Shown here one piece after another: positions 10,744 through 21,574 of a DNA stretch of 64,000 nt. The position numbers and the translations under genes were made by a program. The stretch lies in assembly GCA_030704615.1 (NCBI GenBank), contig CM060732.1, positions 61,049,053 through 61,113,052 on the forward strand. The letters are read 5' to 3'. The notes beneath the pieces were generated by a model. That model worked only from the letters and a program-made list of their open reading frames with translations. It ran no database searches and was not told where the DNA came from. The stretch's first letter is position 1. Every line of letters begins with the position of its first letter. The DNA comes from Takakia lepidozioides. Lineage: Eukaryota; Streptophyta; Takakiopsida; Takakiales; Takakiaceae.

Positions 10744-11157
10744 TTGTGGCCAACCAAACGAGATGGAAAGCTCGTTCGGCGTTTCCCTCCAACTGCTGAA
10801 CACTTTGGCAAAGTGGAGTCCGCAAGAATGCTCCAAGCTCGTGTTGGAAGCACCACGGAAGTACCCGATCCAGGATATGGTCGGGTATTCACAATCATCA
10901 CTTCCACATCTGCTATTCATGACAGGACCTACGACATCACGGTTTCCAATTTCCCCAATTGCACATGTCCTGATTTTGTGAATATGCTATCAACCAGTTC
11001 GGGCAAGAGATGTAAATTCATACCTTGCAAACATTTGTATTTCATATTTTTTAAGAGGATGGTTTGCGATCCTAAACGTGACAACTTCATTCACCAGGCC
11101 ACTATGAGTTTCAACGAGGTCGATACTCTATTGCAGCGGGATACAACACATGGGTAG
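10744..11157 (+). CDS. SWIM zinc-finger fragment
   Basis: The plus-strand frame contains YDITVSNFPNCTCPDFVNM followed by RCKFIPCKHLYFIFFKRMV. This matches the SWIM zinc finger CxCx(n)CxH (CTC ... CKH). SWIM domains act in DNA or protein binding and are found in MULE/FAR1 transposases, in ZSWIM proteins and in MEX-type E3 ligases; the CPDF...CKHLYFI spacing is closest to the ZSWIM/RING type as I know it. After the motif the frame ends with DTLLQRDTTHG and a stop. The N-terminal part (from about 10744) is not recognised and no RING or transposase catalytic domain is present. It is probably an exon or captured fragment. It lies head to head with the methyltransferase-like gene. Confidence 0.55.
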   Translation: MWPTKRDGKLVRRFPPTAEHFGKVESARMLQARVGSTTEVPDPGYGRVFTIITSTSAIHDRTYDITVSNFPNCTCPDFVNMLSTSSGKRCKFIPCKHLYFIFFKRMVCDPKRDNFIHQATMSFNEVDTLLQRDTTHG

Positions 11158-11159
11158 CA

Positions 11160-11575
11160 TCAACTATGCAATGTGGTATGTGGACGACCATGATTTGAAA
11201 TGTGTAATTCACATCAATTCGTCGGCGGTGCAATGATATGGCCTCCAACTATACGGAGTGAGCTCTGAGTAGCAACTTTTAAAAACACATTTGTCATTGC
11301 ACCGTTCGAAGTCTACATGTCTTGCTGTCGATATGCACTACAATCATCTTTTGAAGATGATCCTAACTCTCATTGTTATTTGAGGAGGGAGGAAGGTCTT
11401 CCCGTGGCAGCCTTTATGGCGCACACTTTGTGAGGATATTTTCTCGTCCTCGTAATTATAAAAGTGAAACAAGCATTTGTAATTGCACAATGTTGGATGC
11501 TACAATTGTAGGCCTCATGGTAGTCTTGATTATATTTAGGCAAGATTCCCTGCATTAATTCCACGGTCATAGGAC
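11160..11575. other. Gap with no recognisable gene
   Basis: Downstream of the SWIM fragment. It contains only short overlapping open frames without motifs. Nothing else is recognised. Confidence 0.4.
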
Positions 11576-11599
11576 CATCCTCGGTTATAGGCGGTGCAT

Positions 11600-11870
11600 G
11601 TTAATGCTGACGTGGCAGATGACGGACAGTGCCACGTCATCATTTGCCGCCACATCAGCATGCTGACATGACGCTCACGCCACGTCAGCGTGGGTGCAGG
11701 CTCACGCCACGTTAGCTGGCGTGAGCATACGCTCGCGCGCTCACGCCATTGCGTCGTTGGTTGGGGTTAAAAGGTGGGGCAAATATGGATTGTAGTTTAG
11801 CCAATCTTAGCTGTGGCTAAGATTTAGCTACGGCTAAATTCAACTTAGCCCCGGCTAAATTGGGCCGTGC
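11600..11870. repeat. GC-rich array of ACGTCAGC motifs and TAGC dyads
   Basis: GCTGACGTGGC, GCCACGTCAT, CCACATCAGCATGCTGACATG and GCCACGTCAGCG are packed into about 100 bp in both orientations. They are followed by a hairpin with arms CTCACGCCA/TGGCGTGAG (11701-11709 and 11717-11725) and a second hairpin AATCTTAGC/GCTAAGATT (11803-11811 and 11816-11824), then further TTTAGC...GCTAAA dyads. It is probably the end of a DNA transposon or foldback element; the family was not identified. Confidence 0.6.
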
Positions 11871-12290
11871 GGTCGAGACCTTTCTTTTACGATACATTGA
11901 TGAGAAAGTGAGTATTGTCGGCCGTACTAGTAATACTGGAATGGAAAAATGAAAATAATTCTAAAGTTTTAAGAAATCAACCTCTTTCCAATTGATGAAA
12001 ATTCACCTAGGGTAGATTTGGGTGTTTACAGGGTATGTTGTTGGCTTATCAACGAACAGAAACCCATGACCGCACACATTAATAGTAAGTCACAAGTGGC
12101 CTGGACGGATGTATACCCATGAGCACACAAGCGACATTTGTCAACTCTTTACAATGAACGGTTATAGGTATCTTCCATCTCGCATCACTAGTTGATCTAT
12201 ACGTCAGTTATGCTTTGGTTGCGCCGCCATGCTGTCACTTGTTATGCAACCAATGTATCCAATGTCCACCACCACAAGATCATTATGTAC

Positions 12291-12388
12291 CTGAGAACCG
12301 AAAAAATCCACAAAACCATTTGGGTCCTTAGCTCTGTTGACCAACTTCCAATAATGGCAGGCCCGAAGTACAGCATCATAACCTACCA
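12291..12388 (-). CDS. Possible isolated exon
   Basis: On the minus strand a stretch encoding YDAVLRACHYWKLVNRAKD then PNGFVDFFGSQ is preceded by a ...GTGTGGTAG acceptor and followed by a CTCAG/GTACAT donor. Codon content looks protein-like, but no partner exon was found in the neighbouring AT-rich sequence and the product is not recognised. It may be a captured exon. Confidence 0.25.
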
Positions 12389-12449
12389 CACTGCATTCAT
12401 AAGAAACAGATTAGTGTACAAAGAAGGGACCAGTTGGAAATCCTTTTAA

Positions 12450-14690
12450 AACCTTCCAAGATGTACTAGATATGAGCCATAGATCAAGAAAACTGATTCT
12501 ATGGGGAAAGCAACAATGTTGAGTAAGGAACATGTGGGACTGCCAAGATGCTGTGAACTATTATAGAACTCGGCGCATATGGACATATCGCCTATCAAAC
12601 CTAGCATAAGCATTTAATCATCTTATGGACATAGTAAGGTGGCTCGGGTTATGGATGATTGGAAGCACCCCTCTCCTCTAAATGGATGCAATAAAATTGG
12701 TTCAATTATAGATTTTTACACATTAAAACCTAGGCTTGCAATGAATTGTAAATGGATGGAATATGTTGAAAATTATCATCCGACATCAATGAAAACTTAA
12801 CTGTCTAGTGGTTATTGGCCAACTTACCTTAGATCCCCTTCAATGGGATTACAAACCACCTAATATGTGTTGGAAATCAACTCCTTACCAAGTTACTTCA
12901 ATTTAGATATTATGATGACCAGTCATAGTGCAACATAGCTATGCTGATAAGTCGTAGGGTAGAAGCACCCATCATGGTGCATATCCCAATTTTGGTGGAC
13001 CAATGGACCTGTATGGCGAACCCATTTTGAAAGGTGTTAGAGCACTTTTAGGTCGGTATACCATGATTGGCCGATAAATTTATCCAAAGAGGAAACAACC
13101 ATTTAACCCTTATTTTATACTCCATTTATCTTCGGTAGATGAACTATATTGAAAATTGTTCTGACTACCAAATGATGGGCACATAAAGAGCTTTCCAAAT
13201 GGTACCTTTATTTTCTACAATGAAAACCCAAGTACCGCAATTTAATAGGTGCATCTATTATGGTAACTTATGAAAAAATTAAATTACTCCAAGTAGATGG
13301 TATCTATTGAAAATTGTTCGATGCAACTACTAAAAAGATGGGGCAAAATGAAGAGCTTTCCAATGGTATCTTTATATTCAATGGTTACAATCCCAAGATC
13401 CAAGGAACAAAGCACACCATAATAAGAACATATGCACTAAAACAAGTCTAACATCTCCTCCACTTCTCATGACTTTAACCTCGAAAAAAATAAAAAAAAT
13501 CATTAAGTTTTCAATTCGAGAAATCTGTCATATATAAAGCCCATTTTATTAAGGCATTACATTACCTCAAAGGTTTAAAGTACAAAAAATTATTATTATT
13601 CCATTATAACCAGTACTTCTACCCTAGTTATCAACAATGATAAGCCTTATATAGCTTAAGTTAGCTTATTCAAGTCAAAGTACCAAAATAGCAGTTGAAA
13701 ATAACTCAAGTTGAGGATGCAGTTATGCTGTAGTTATCTCAATATGTTTTGGTATAAGGTAGATGAACCTAATTCGAACCACTTTCTAAAATGGACCCCT
13801 AGAAAAATACATAAAACCAACCAGATGCAAATTCTAAAATGCGCTTTCATTATGAGTGGTCCAGATTAGGCTGTGAAGCAAAGGCAATGCCCACACCCAA
13901 GACCACTAGATCAGACGACTGTACTATCAAGGCCCCACCCGTCAGACCATCACGTGCTGGGCCAAAATGGTAATTGTAGTAAACCCTTTTAACTCATAGA
14001 TGATCATAATGACAGCACTTAGTGGATAAATAATAATTACTGATAGTCCATATTTCAGATATTACTGCACAGTTAGAGAGAAGTACTTAAGTCATATTTG
14101 GGAACGCCCGAGCAATTAAGGTGTTGAGGATCACATGTCACGATCGCTGATCACATTTGAGTTCCATCTTGTTCAGTTTTATGGAGCCAACGATTAGTTT
14201 TTACACTCCACTCAAGTAGTTTTAAGCAACTCCTGGTCAATTTTGGGCCCGTGTGGCCCCCATGCATATAGAGATGGAGAGGTACGGTAGCTACTCGAGC
14301 TCAGTTTCCTAGGAGTGAAAGTTTATTTTATATAATTGCATGAACAATTTGCTAGCAGGACTTGATCACATTTCGAGTACAGATTAGTCGGGGGATTAAA
14401 AGCCTGCACTTTAAGGACATCAAGCCGTCGCTGTTGGGTTGACCTTTGGTCCAAAATAATACCCTCTAAGTTGGCCCACACTGGGTATCTTATGTATTTT
14501 TTACTTTGAATATTCACCAATATTACGGATTTCGTCATTTGTTTTTTGTTTTTTTGGCAATGATTCTTATTTACATTTGCCAACGTTAGAAAAATATCAG
14601 TACCGAAGGTGCATCTCTCAATTCTGCTGTGTTTCTTTAAATGAGCCAGAATATGTTCATCTACCTTAGACCTTGAGTATAAACAAATAG
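12450..14690. other. AT-rich intergenic stretch; one diverged direct duplication
   Basis: No gene is supported. A direct repeat is visible: about 13130-13215 and 13295-13380 share ATTGAAAATTGTTC and, further on, AAGAGCTTTCCAAATGGTA versus AAGAGCTTTCCAATGGTATC. The 127-residue open frame at 14323-14706 (minus) has no recognisable motif and overlaps the LTR boundary. Confidence 0.4.
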
Positions 14691-14696
14691 AGCTCG

Positions 14697-15386
14697 TGTC
14701 GCGCACCTCACTTTGGCAAACTTCATCTTAAGTCATAGTTATTTGTTTTGATGCGCGTGTCTAACTCCCAAACTGATCATTGGACCGACTTGAAGGTTCG
14801 ACTACCGTCGAGGCATAATAGTTTTCTCTCTCGTAATCCCCAATCATTTGGGTCACATGGAAATCCCTATGGCTGAAGGCAGTTTGGAATAGCTCTTTAC
14901 ATTTGATCGCTTTCTGGCTCGCTCGCTTGTGTCATTAGCTTTGATTGCTCAACGGGCTTGCACCGTTCTCAGATTACTACTCCATATGTATATTTATGTG
15001 GGTGTTGGCGGGGTTGCACTACCAGCCCATGTCCTTTTTTGTACACCATCACTGTGATGATCTGCAACTGCCGGTGGGGAGCCGCGGTGAGTCTTAGCCC
15101 ACTCCTCTAGGCCCCATTAGCATGCGGTGAGTCCCCCACGACCCCCACCTCAAGGCCACACCCCTGTGGTGGGTCATATGTCATCCCCACTATGAGTCCC
15201 TACGATACGACCACCACACTCGGAGGCCCCACCGCAATTAGTGAGTGTCTCCGCCACCTTGAATGCCTAACCTTAGGTACTCAAGGGTTGTTCAACCCCC
15301 ACTTCCACTACTGCCACTGTCCCCACCGCAGGGGCAACCCTTCTTATGTCCCGACCCCTTTGACCTCAAAGCAAATGGTCGCGACA
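14697..15386 (-). mobile_element. Second solo LTR (about 690 bp), inverted relative to the one at 5.1 kb
   Basis: On the minus strand this is homologous over its whole length to 5095-5820. Shared blocks include AGAACGGTGCAAG, CCAGTTTGGGAGTTAG, TAACTATGACTT and GTGAGGTGC. On the plus strand it starts TGTCGCGC and ends GCGACA. The 5-bp flanks are GCTCG (14692-14696) and ACTCG (15387-15391), a target-site duplication with one mismatch. It is older than the first copy as judged by the mismatch and the smaller conserved fraction. No internal domain of this element is adjacent; the Copia remnant to the right has its own primer-binding site and may be unrelated. Confidence 0.8.
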
Positions 15387-15429
15387 ACTCGGAGGGTGGA
15401 AACAGATTATTGTGTTCATATGGTTGGAT

Positions 15430-16500
15430 GAAAAGCTATTAGTAAATCATTTCATCCTTCATCCATATTCTCTGTCAAATTCCAATATGGTATCAAAGCG
15501 AGGTTGTGTATAAGAGATAGATGGACACGAATGTTTGTTATAGATCCTAAGAGTGTTGCAGATTTGAAGACAAGAAGAGATATTCCTTATCAGAGTGATG
15601 TAGAAAAATCTCATGTATGTAATGGTCTCACAGAAGCCAGATATTGCACAATCAGAGGGAATTGTGAACCAGTGTAAATATCTTAAGGATGTTTTGAGAT
15701 ACTATGGTTGGGCTGAAAGTACGTCATGAATAAAAGACCTTTGCTTGTTCTAAATTGCAAACTCTCCAAGAAGATGAGTCTTAGGAGTATTATAGACTTG
15801 GAGACAATGAGAAAAATTCCTTATCAGAATGTTGTGGGAAGTCTCATGTATGTAATGGTCTGTACAAGGGCAGATACTGTACAAGCACTAGGGGTCATTA
15901 GTAGGTGACTAACCCTGGGTAAATCCCTTGGGTTGTAGTAAAGGGGACTTGTCGTTATATGAGAGGCACAATGGACTATAGTCTATGCTTGATAAAGAAC
16001 AATGATAATTTTCATTTGGACCATATGGGTTCAAATAGTATCTCAGATAGTGCTCACAAGAGTACAGAGCTCTATGGCCATTATGATATAGATAGGACTA
16101 GTAATATATTTGGTTATGTTTTTATGTTGGCAATAATTTGTACTACTGTTAGCTAGAGCGGCAAGAAGCAATCTACAATTGCTATATCATCGACTAAGTT
16201 AGAATATATGACTACATCTCAAGCCACAAGGCACGCATTATGGTGATCGTCATTTCTTTCAAAGTATTGGTCATCCACAGAGGAATACCATGTAGGATAT
16301 ATATGACAACCATGTTGTATTACTCTCTCAAAGTATGCGATTTTTCATGCTTGCACAAAGTATATGGTGATTTATCATCATCTGATATGAGAGAAGCCTA
16401 AGGCAGGAGTCACATTTTCATATCCAATGCATGCAATATGCATAAAATTAATTGTATAGAGATTTAAGAAAGTTGTTTTAATTATTGGAGGCACATATAG
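15430..16500 (+). mobile_element. Internally deleted Ty1/Copia retrotransposon remnant
   Basis: A primer-binding site TGGTATCAAAGCGAGGTT lies at 15488-15505, one base off the canonical Copia TGGTATCAGAGC complement of initiator-Met tRNA. An LTR would end at ...CCA near 15484. Only about 300 bp further on, the C-terminal pol region begins: IPYQNVVGSLMYVMVCTRAD (about 15810-15870), then YGHYDIDRTSNIFGYVFML, GKKQSTIAISSTKLEYMTTS and, in another frame, YAIFHACTKYMVIYHHLI near 16340. These are the end of Copia reverse transcriptase and its RNase H. Several stops and frameshifts interrupt them. Gag, protease, integrase and most of reverse transcriptase are deleted. Confidence 0.8.
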
Positions 16501-16734
16501 GCAAGTCTAACAGGCATCACCCCCTCATGAATCATTCGCTCATAGGTCGTGAAAGCATCCCTACCACACCCATGCTGAGCAAATCCCAAAGTGTCCAGTG
16601 TCATCTAAGTCCAAGTGCAATCCCTTATGTATCAAAGTGCGTCTCCTATGTCGAGGCCCAAATGCAACCTCTAGGGTAGCCTTTGCCGTTGGCCCAAGTG
16701 TCCAATGTCATTTAAGTAAGTTTTTTTCCACAGA

Positions 16735-16812
16735 GTGTACGACCAGATTTGAACTGGAGACCTTTCCCTTGATATCTTTCCCGTTGAGGCTCCAACCATT
16801 GTCCAGGAATGC
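16735..16812 (-). repeat. tRNA-derived SINE-like head
   Basis: On the minus strand an A-box-like ATGGTTGGAGCCTC is followed after normal tRNA spacing by a B box, CTCCAGTTCAAATCTGG. The acceptor arms do not pair, so it is not a functional tRNA. No poly(A) or T-rich tail could be delimited. Confidence 0.45.
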
Positions 16813-16929
16813 CCACTAAGTGCGCATTGCATTCGTCGAACGTTTTGAGCCTAGTTGTGTTTAGAGTGTTGTGTTTCGTGTTCAAGATATTTCATCTCAT
16901 ACACTATGAGAGATTATAGTAAGCATCGA

Positions 16930-17425
16930 CAATATGTGATATGTACGTCGGGGTTGGACTTTCATGCCGAGAGCTCTGAGGATGTCGAGCACGATGTTGC
17001 CGTTGATACATGCACTAAACTGAGGAGCAATGATCTCCCACCGCCGACTTCTAAACATATAGTATGCAAGCCAAAAGCGCGAAGGCGCAAAAGTGAGACA
17101 AAGTAATTGTCTTGTGGATCAGAAGTGCAACCTGTGAAAGGTCAAACCATGGAATGTTTTTGAGAATTATGGGATTTTGTGGAATCCAAGACAACTCGAA
17201 TTGGTCGACGTTTTAGAATCAAACTGCCAAAAATTATTTGGTCCGCCTCCAAACAAGAACAAGTACAAGTATATGGGCAATGACCTAGATCTGATAGCTA
17301 AGATAGAGTTACTTTGGTCATTAGCGCTCAAAGTTTAGGACGACAAGATTTCTTTCTGGAAACAGGAGGCGGACATTTGGAGAGAGTCAGTGCGGACAAT
17401 GAAGAGTGATCGTGAAAAGGTTTTT
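16930..17425 (+). pseudogene. Frameshifted coding remnant, not recognised
   Basis: Protein-like text appears in two plus-strand frames: HAESSEDVEHDVAVD and KHIVCKPKARRRKSETK up to a stop at about 17103, then, shifted, ENYGILWNPRQLELVDVLE, QKLFGPPPNKNKYKYMGNDL and FWKQEADIWRESVRTMKSDR to about 17420, with an internal stop. The order suggests a decayed open frame of a transposable element or captured gene. No family could be assigned. Confidence 0.35.
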
Positions 17426-17490
17426 TTTATGGGCCGCGATTCGACTCGAAATGGTGGCAAACAACATGATATATCACGCCGCAACAGCTG

Positions 17491-17580
17491 AGAGAGAGAG
17501 AAGACTCCAGCCAAAGCCGGCGTAACTAGGAGCCACTTTACCTTGTGGCTACTGCCCCCTTTCGGGAGTGGGCCCTATGC
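17491..17580 (+). repeat. Dispersed ~85-bp hairpin repeat, copy 1
   Basis: Contains GCCGGCGTAACTAGGAGCCA, then a short loop, GTGGCTACTGCC, and CTTTCGGGAGTGGGCCCTAT. AGCCAC/GTGGCT can pair, and so can the C and G runs that follow. Related copies lie at 28371, 35320 and 61517, all on the plus strand. The function or parent element is unknown. Confidence 0.7.
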
Positions 17581-18765
17581 CGCTTCCGATGACAAAATGC
17601 GGCCACATGTGCCATGAAAGCTGCAACAAAAGTTTGAATATGGGAGTTGATCCCTTCCGATGCTACTTTCGCCTGAGCCTTTACTTTTGCTTTTGCATGC
17701 ACACGCTCTTTGAGTTTGGCTTGAGCATCACTGGTTTCCTCTCTATACTTAGCCCAATTCAGTTTCTCATTAATTTTTAGCTCATAGGCTATCCCGCAAG
17801 CCATGTAGTTAATAATAGTGCCCACAAAAGGCTCCATCATATTGATGAACTCAATCCACATCTCTTTGTAGACTGCTCCAAAATCTCTAATTTTTAGACC
17901 AAAATGACGTTTGTAACATGCTTTAGTGTCTCATACATATGCCCATATCTGGATATTACCACATTTTCTACATTCTTCCAAAATCTACACCAAAATAAAC
18001 CTCTTTATGATAAATCATTGTGTGATGCCCTAGAGACCGTGTAGTGTGAATATGTGGTTATTTTTAGCTGTTCGATGGGCTAAGTACTTAAGATTTTACA
18101 ACATTTAAGTAGTTGGATGATTAGCAGTGATAGATGAATTATGACTCATTGGATGAAGACATCCATTCGCCAAACATCCATGTGCCCTAGATCGGCAGGA
18201 TTGATGAGTGACGGCGTTCTTCATGCAAGCACGGGTATGGCGAGCTCCTGACATAGGCAAGTGGGGTTTGGGTTTTAAGACAGTTTTTGGTGAGAAGGTT
18301 TCTTCTTACTTTTCGGCAGATGGTAGTGAGGCAGGAGGTAATGAGATAGAGAGGTGGAGGTGGTGATGGTCACGTGAACGAGAGACTTGGGCTTTAAGCT
18401 CCACACTCGTTATTTTGTAGAGAAAGGATTATGATGATGAAGAAGTAAAAATCGACTGTTTGGGTCACTGCTTGGTTTTTGAGTCTGAAATTGCATTTGC
18501 ATGATGCATTAGTTCCTGCATTGGTGCATGAGGGAAGTCTGATTACAGCTATGGTCAGTTTGAGCATGTAAAAGGTGTGGGTGCAATAGCTGGGGAAATC
18601 AGGGCATGTAGGTAGTGCATCACTCAAACCACCTAGTGGGGAGACTCCACATTGCATAGATGAAATATTGGGGTGCGTATTCTGCTCCGATTTCTTGTAG
18701 CGGAGGGAGGTGACAGAAATAAGGATGCACACTAACAAACTGGAAACTGGGTCTGCTCAATGCTC
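17581..18765. other. Gap with no supported gene
   Basis: The minus-strand open frames at 17538-17861 and 18394-18738 have no recognisable domain. The first overlaps the hairpin repeat, which argues against it being a gene. Nothing else is seen. Confidence 0.35.
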
Positions 18766-18769
18766 TCCA

Positions 18770-18960
18770 GCGACCAAAAGTACTTGGAATTCCACATCTC
18801 CCACACCGCAGGTCCAAAACTCGTGAAACCAAGCCAGTGCACCCCTTCTTGTCGAGGGCTTTCCAACGGTACCAAGCACCAGCGCCGGGGCCTAGCGGTT
18901 TGGGATTTCTCAACGCTACAAAACAAAACAAAACAAAACAAACAAACAAACAAATTGTCT
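18770..18960 (-). repeat. Dispersed repeat, inverted copy of 59460-59720
   Basis: Minus-strand text matches the plus strand near 59.5-59.7 kb: a run of GTTTTGTTTTGTTTTG-type repeats, CCCAAACCG, CTTGGTACC, GGAAAGCCCTCGAC, a GGCTTGGT block, GGACC, GTGGGAGATGTGG and CCAAGTACTTTTGGTCGCTGG. The parent element is not identified. Confidence 0.7.
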
Positions 18961-20560
18961 TGATTCATATATTGATCCCCACCCCGAAATGGGAGGTACA
19001 ACAACAACACTCGGAAACTCAAAAAGTTTGTCGGGAAGGTGGGTTTTTTGCCTCCCAAAACCTTATTAGAATTGGCCTTATATTTTGAGAATTTTCGAAA
19101 GAAAACTGGAGGTTTTTCCCTACAAAACAATGATTGGGTTTTTTTTTGTTTGCCTCCTCTAAATCAATATATCTCAATCTCTAAGGTGGAGTTTTATGAG
19201 GTGCTAGAGGGCCAAGTTACCTCACTTTTCATACGGTCAATTTGGATGGATATTACTTCTCAAGTAGATATGGCGTAGGTGGAGGTTCCAACTTTTCCCT
19301 GTTTTGCACAAGAAAAAGCTTAAGAAAATGAGCCTGGGTTAAATTCTAAATGGTGGCACATCAGGACTGCCATAGCCCTAAGAGCCCTACGCATTAGCCT
19401 GTCTGTATGGTTTTGTCTGCCTTAGCTCTGTCCGTTGGCCTCATGGCTCAAAAAAAGGGTTGATTTCCCCCCTTGGGCAAAGGTCTTTAGACGTTGGAAA
19501 AAATGAGAAAATATATCAGAAAATTAAAATCATAAAAATACGTAAAGATGTTATTTATAATTTGAAACACATTTTGAGATAAAAACTTAACTCTGATTGG
19601 ATTAGGTACATAATTATTAATCATGGTTGACAACTTTAAAAAACCCAATATTTTCAGTTATCAATGCAAGGTAGTTTTTCTAGAAGTCTTGTTCTTCCCT
19701 CTCATCACCATACAATTAAAACCATCAAAGTCGTGAAAACCTTTTAGTAAACTTCATATTTTGGGTTATAGATTTTGTGAGCGTCAATTTTGATTTTTCC
19801 ATTTGTATAGGTAGAAATCCAAGAAGGTAACATGTATAAGATTAACATTGGTTGTGGCTGATAGAAAAATAACAATATCGTGGGAGCTAAGTTATGTGCT
19901 TAGGTAATATGCAGTATGAAAAATCTTAATGTATAGGTTGCGTATTTAGTTTGATATCTTGTTGTCCATGGGAAAAAATCTAGTCATGAATGTATTATAA
20001 AGATGTAACATTTCCCTCTAATCTCTTTTTAATATATCATTTTGTATTGTGGATTAACTAAAACCCTTCAACTATCCCATTAAATCTGGCTCCTTTCATT
20101 TGGTTTAGTTGTCATTATTGTTGATGTTCTTTCACATTTCAACCATATTGCAAAACATTATATAAGCTCACATTGTATCATATTTTTACTACTTGTAGTC
20201 AATACTTTGTATATGTATATAATACATATGAAATAATATAATAAATATAGGAACGGAGGAGAATTAGGGATTTGATGTGGAATAAACTGTTGAAGCCCAA
20301 ATAGCATGATAAAAGAGAAGCATAGCTAGAATTGCTTGAGAAAGAGAGAGTCGAGATATAGAGATAACAGATGCTCCAAAGGGATTTAAATAAATAATAA
20401 CATATATAAAATAGATGGAGTGATTTGAGAATGACAAATTTTATCAACATTGCAACTACATAAGATCATTCTAATGTAGTGAATGGATTGGAAATCCGTT
20501 CTGATTGTCATTTACACAATGCTATAACACATCTATCATATTCAAAAGTAGATATAAACA
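18961..20560. other. AT-rich stretch with no supported gene
   Basis: No domain or repeat could be recognised. The tyrosine-rich frame at 20199-20450 (minus) reflects AT-rich composition. Confidence 0.4.
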
Positions 20561-20570
20561 TAAAATTATA

Positions 20571-21574
20571 ATGAGTGATTCTGTATACAAAAAGGGAATG
20601 TTTGATCCAACCAATGTAGACTGGGAGCAATCATTCAAGATTATTAATCCTAAACCTAATAGACAACGGGAGACAATGGACATTGCACCGATGTCCACGT
20701 CGGATTCAACCTCATTTGTCAATAATGAAGGCTTATACCACGATTCAACCTATGTATGTTTCTGATCTTTAGCACTAAGGTTTTGAAAATCATCTCTAAA
20801 TTAACTTCATGAATTGCAAATCAAGAAATATGAATGTGGCCTTCAAATTTCCGTGAAGTTCATAGCTTACTTTGAAATGTTTTGCAATCCATCCGTCCCC
20901 GTATAATTAAATATAAAATTCTAATCTCACTTCTTGGATGGGACAAACTATAATAGTGTGATGTATGTATCAGACCATAGATAGTAATTATTAATTAAGA
21001 TGTGTAATATATATGCTTAAAATGTATTTTAAGTTCAATCTTAGTTGGGACCTTTTATCTAATATAACTTCCACCGTAAAATGTAAAGTCACAATTATAA
21101 AACCAATGTTTTCAATCTTTGCTTACTTAACTTACATCATGGGACACACAATTTTTGGGATGTTTTCTAGCCTGGACGAAGAGGAACCAGAGCTTTTTTT
21201 TCTCCAGGGGGATCAAACCAAGGAATAGTGAGTTATTTTTTTCATCTTATCAAAAAGAAGGTCAATGCTAATTTTGATAAGTTTGAGGACACTATATCAA
21301 AGAAATATTGAGGTTGTAATATAACCTGTCATTTTGCTATTAACATGATGGTAATCCCTAATCAAGAATTTGAACTATTTTTCACATAGATTTATTTTAG
21401 GACTTTGCTTTAAAATCCACAAGTTTTTGAACTTCATTTCACATAGGCAGCAACGGAGCATTATTTCAAGAACGTGCGGCCTCTTGAGGGTTCTCTGACC
21501 ACATTGCAAGCGCCCAAGTCAATCAATACTAAGTTTGCAAATTCTATAAGATCCAAAGGGATGAAGTTCCGCTA
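20571..21574 (+). CDS. Possible two-exon gene fragment, product not recognised
   Basis: An open segment from ATG at 20571 (MSDSVYKKGMFDPTNVDWEQ and onward to EGLYHDSTY) ends at a GTATGT donor near 20752. A second protein-like segment, ATEHYFKNVRPLEGSLTT then LQAPKSINTKFANSIRSKGM, follows a ...TAGGCAG acceptor near 21448 and ends at a stop at about 21574. Codon content is less AT-biased than the flanks. No family is recognised and the model is tentative; it could be the 3' end of a larger or dead gene. Confidence 0.25.

Noticed and set aside
14778-14805. B-box-like AGGTTCGACTACC suggesting a tRNA-derived SINE
   Set aside because: It lies inside the second solo LTR (14697-15386), whose alignment to the LTR at 5.1 kb continues through it.
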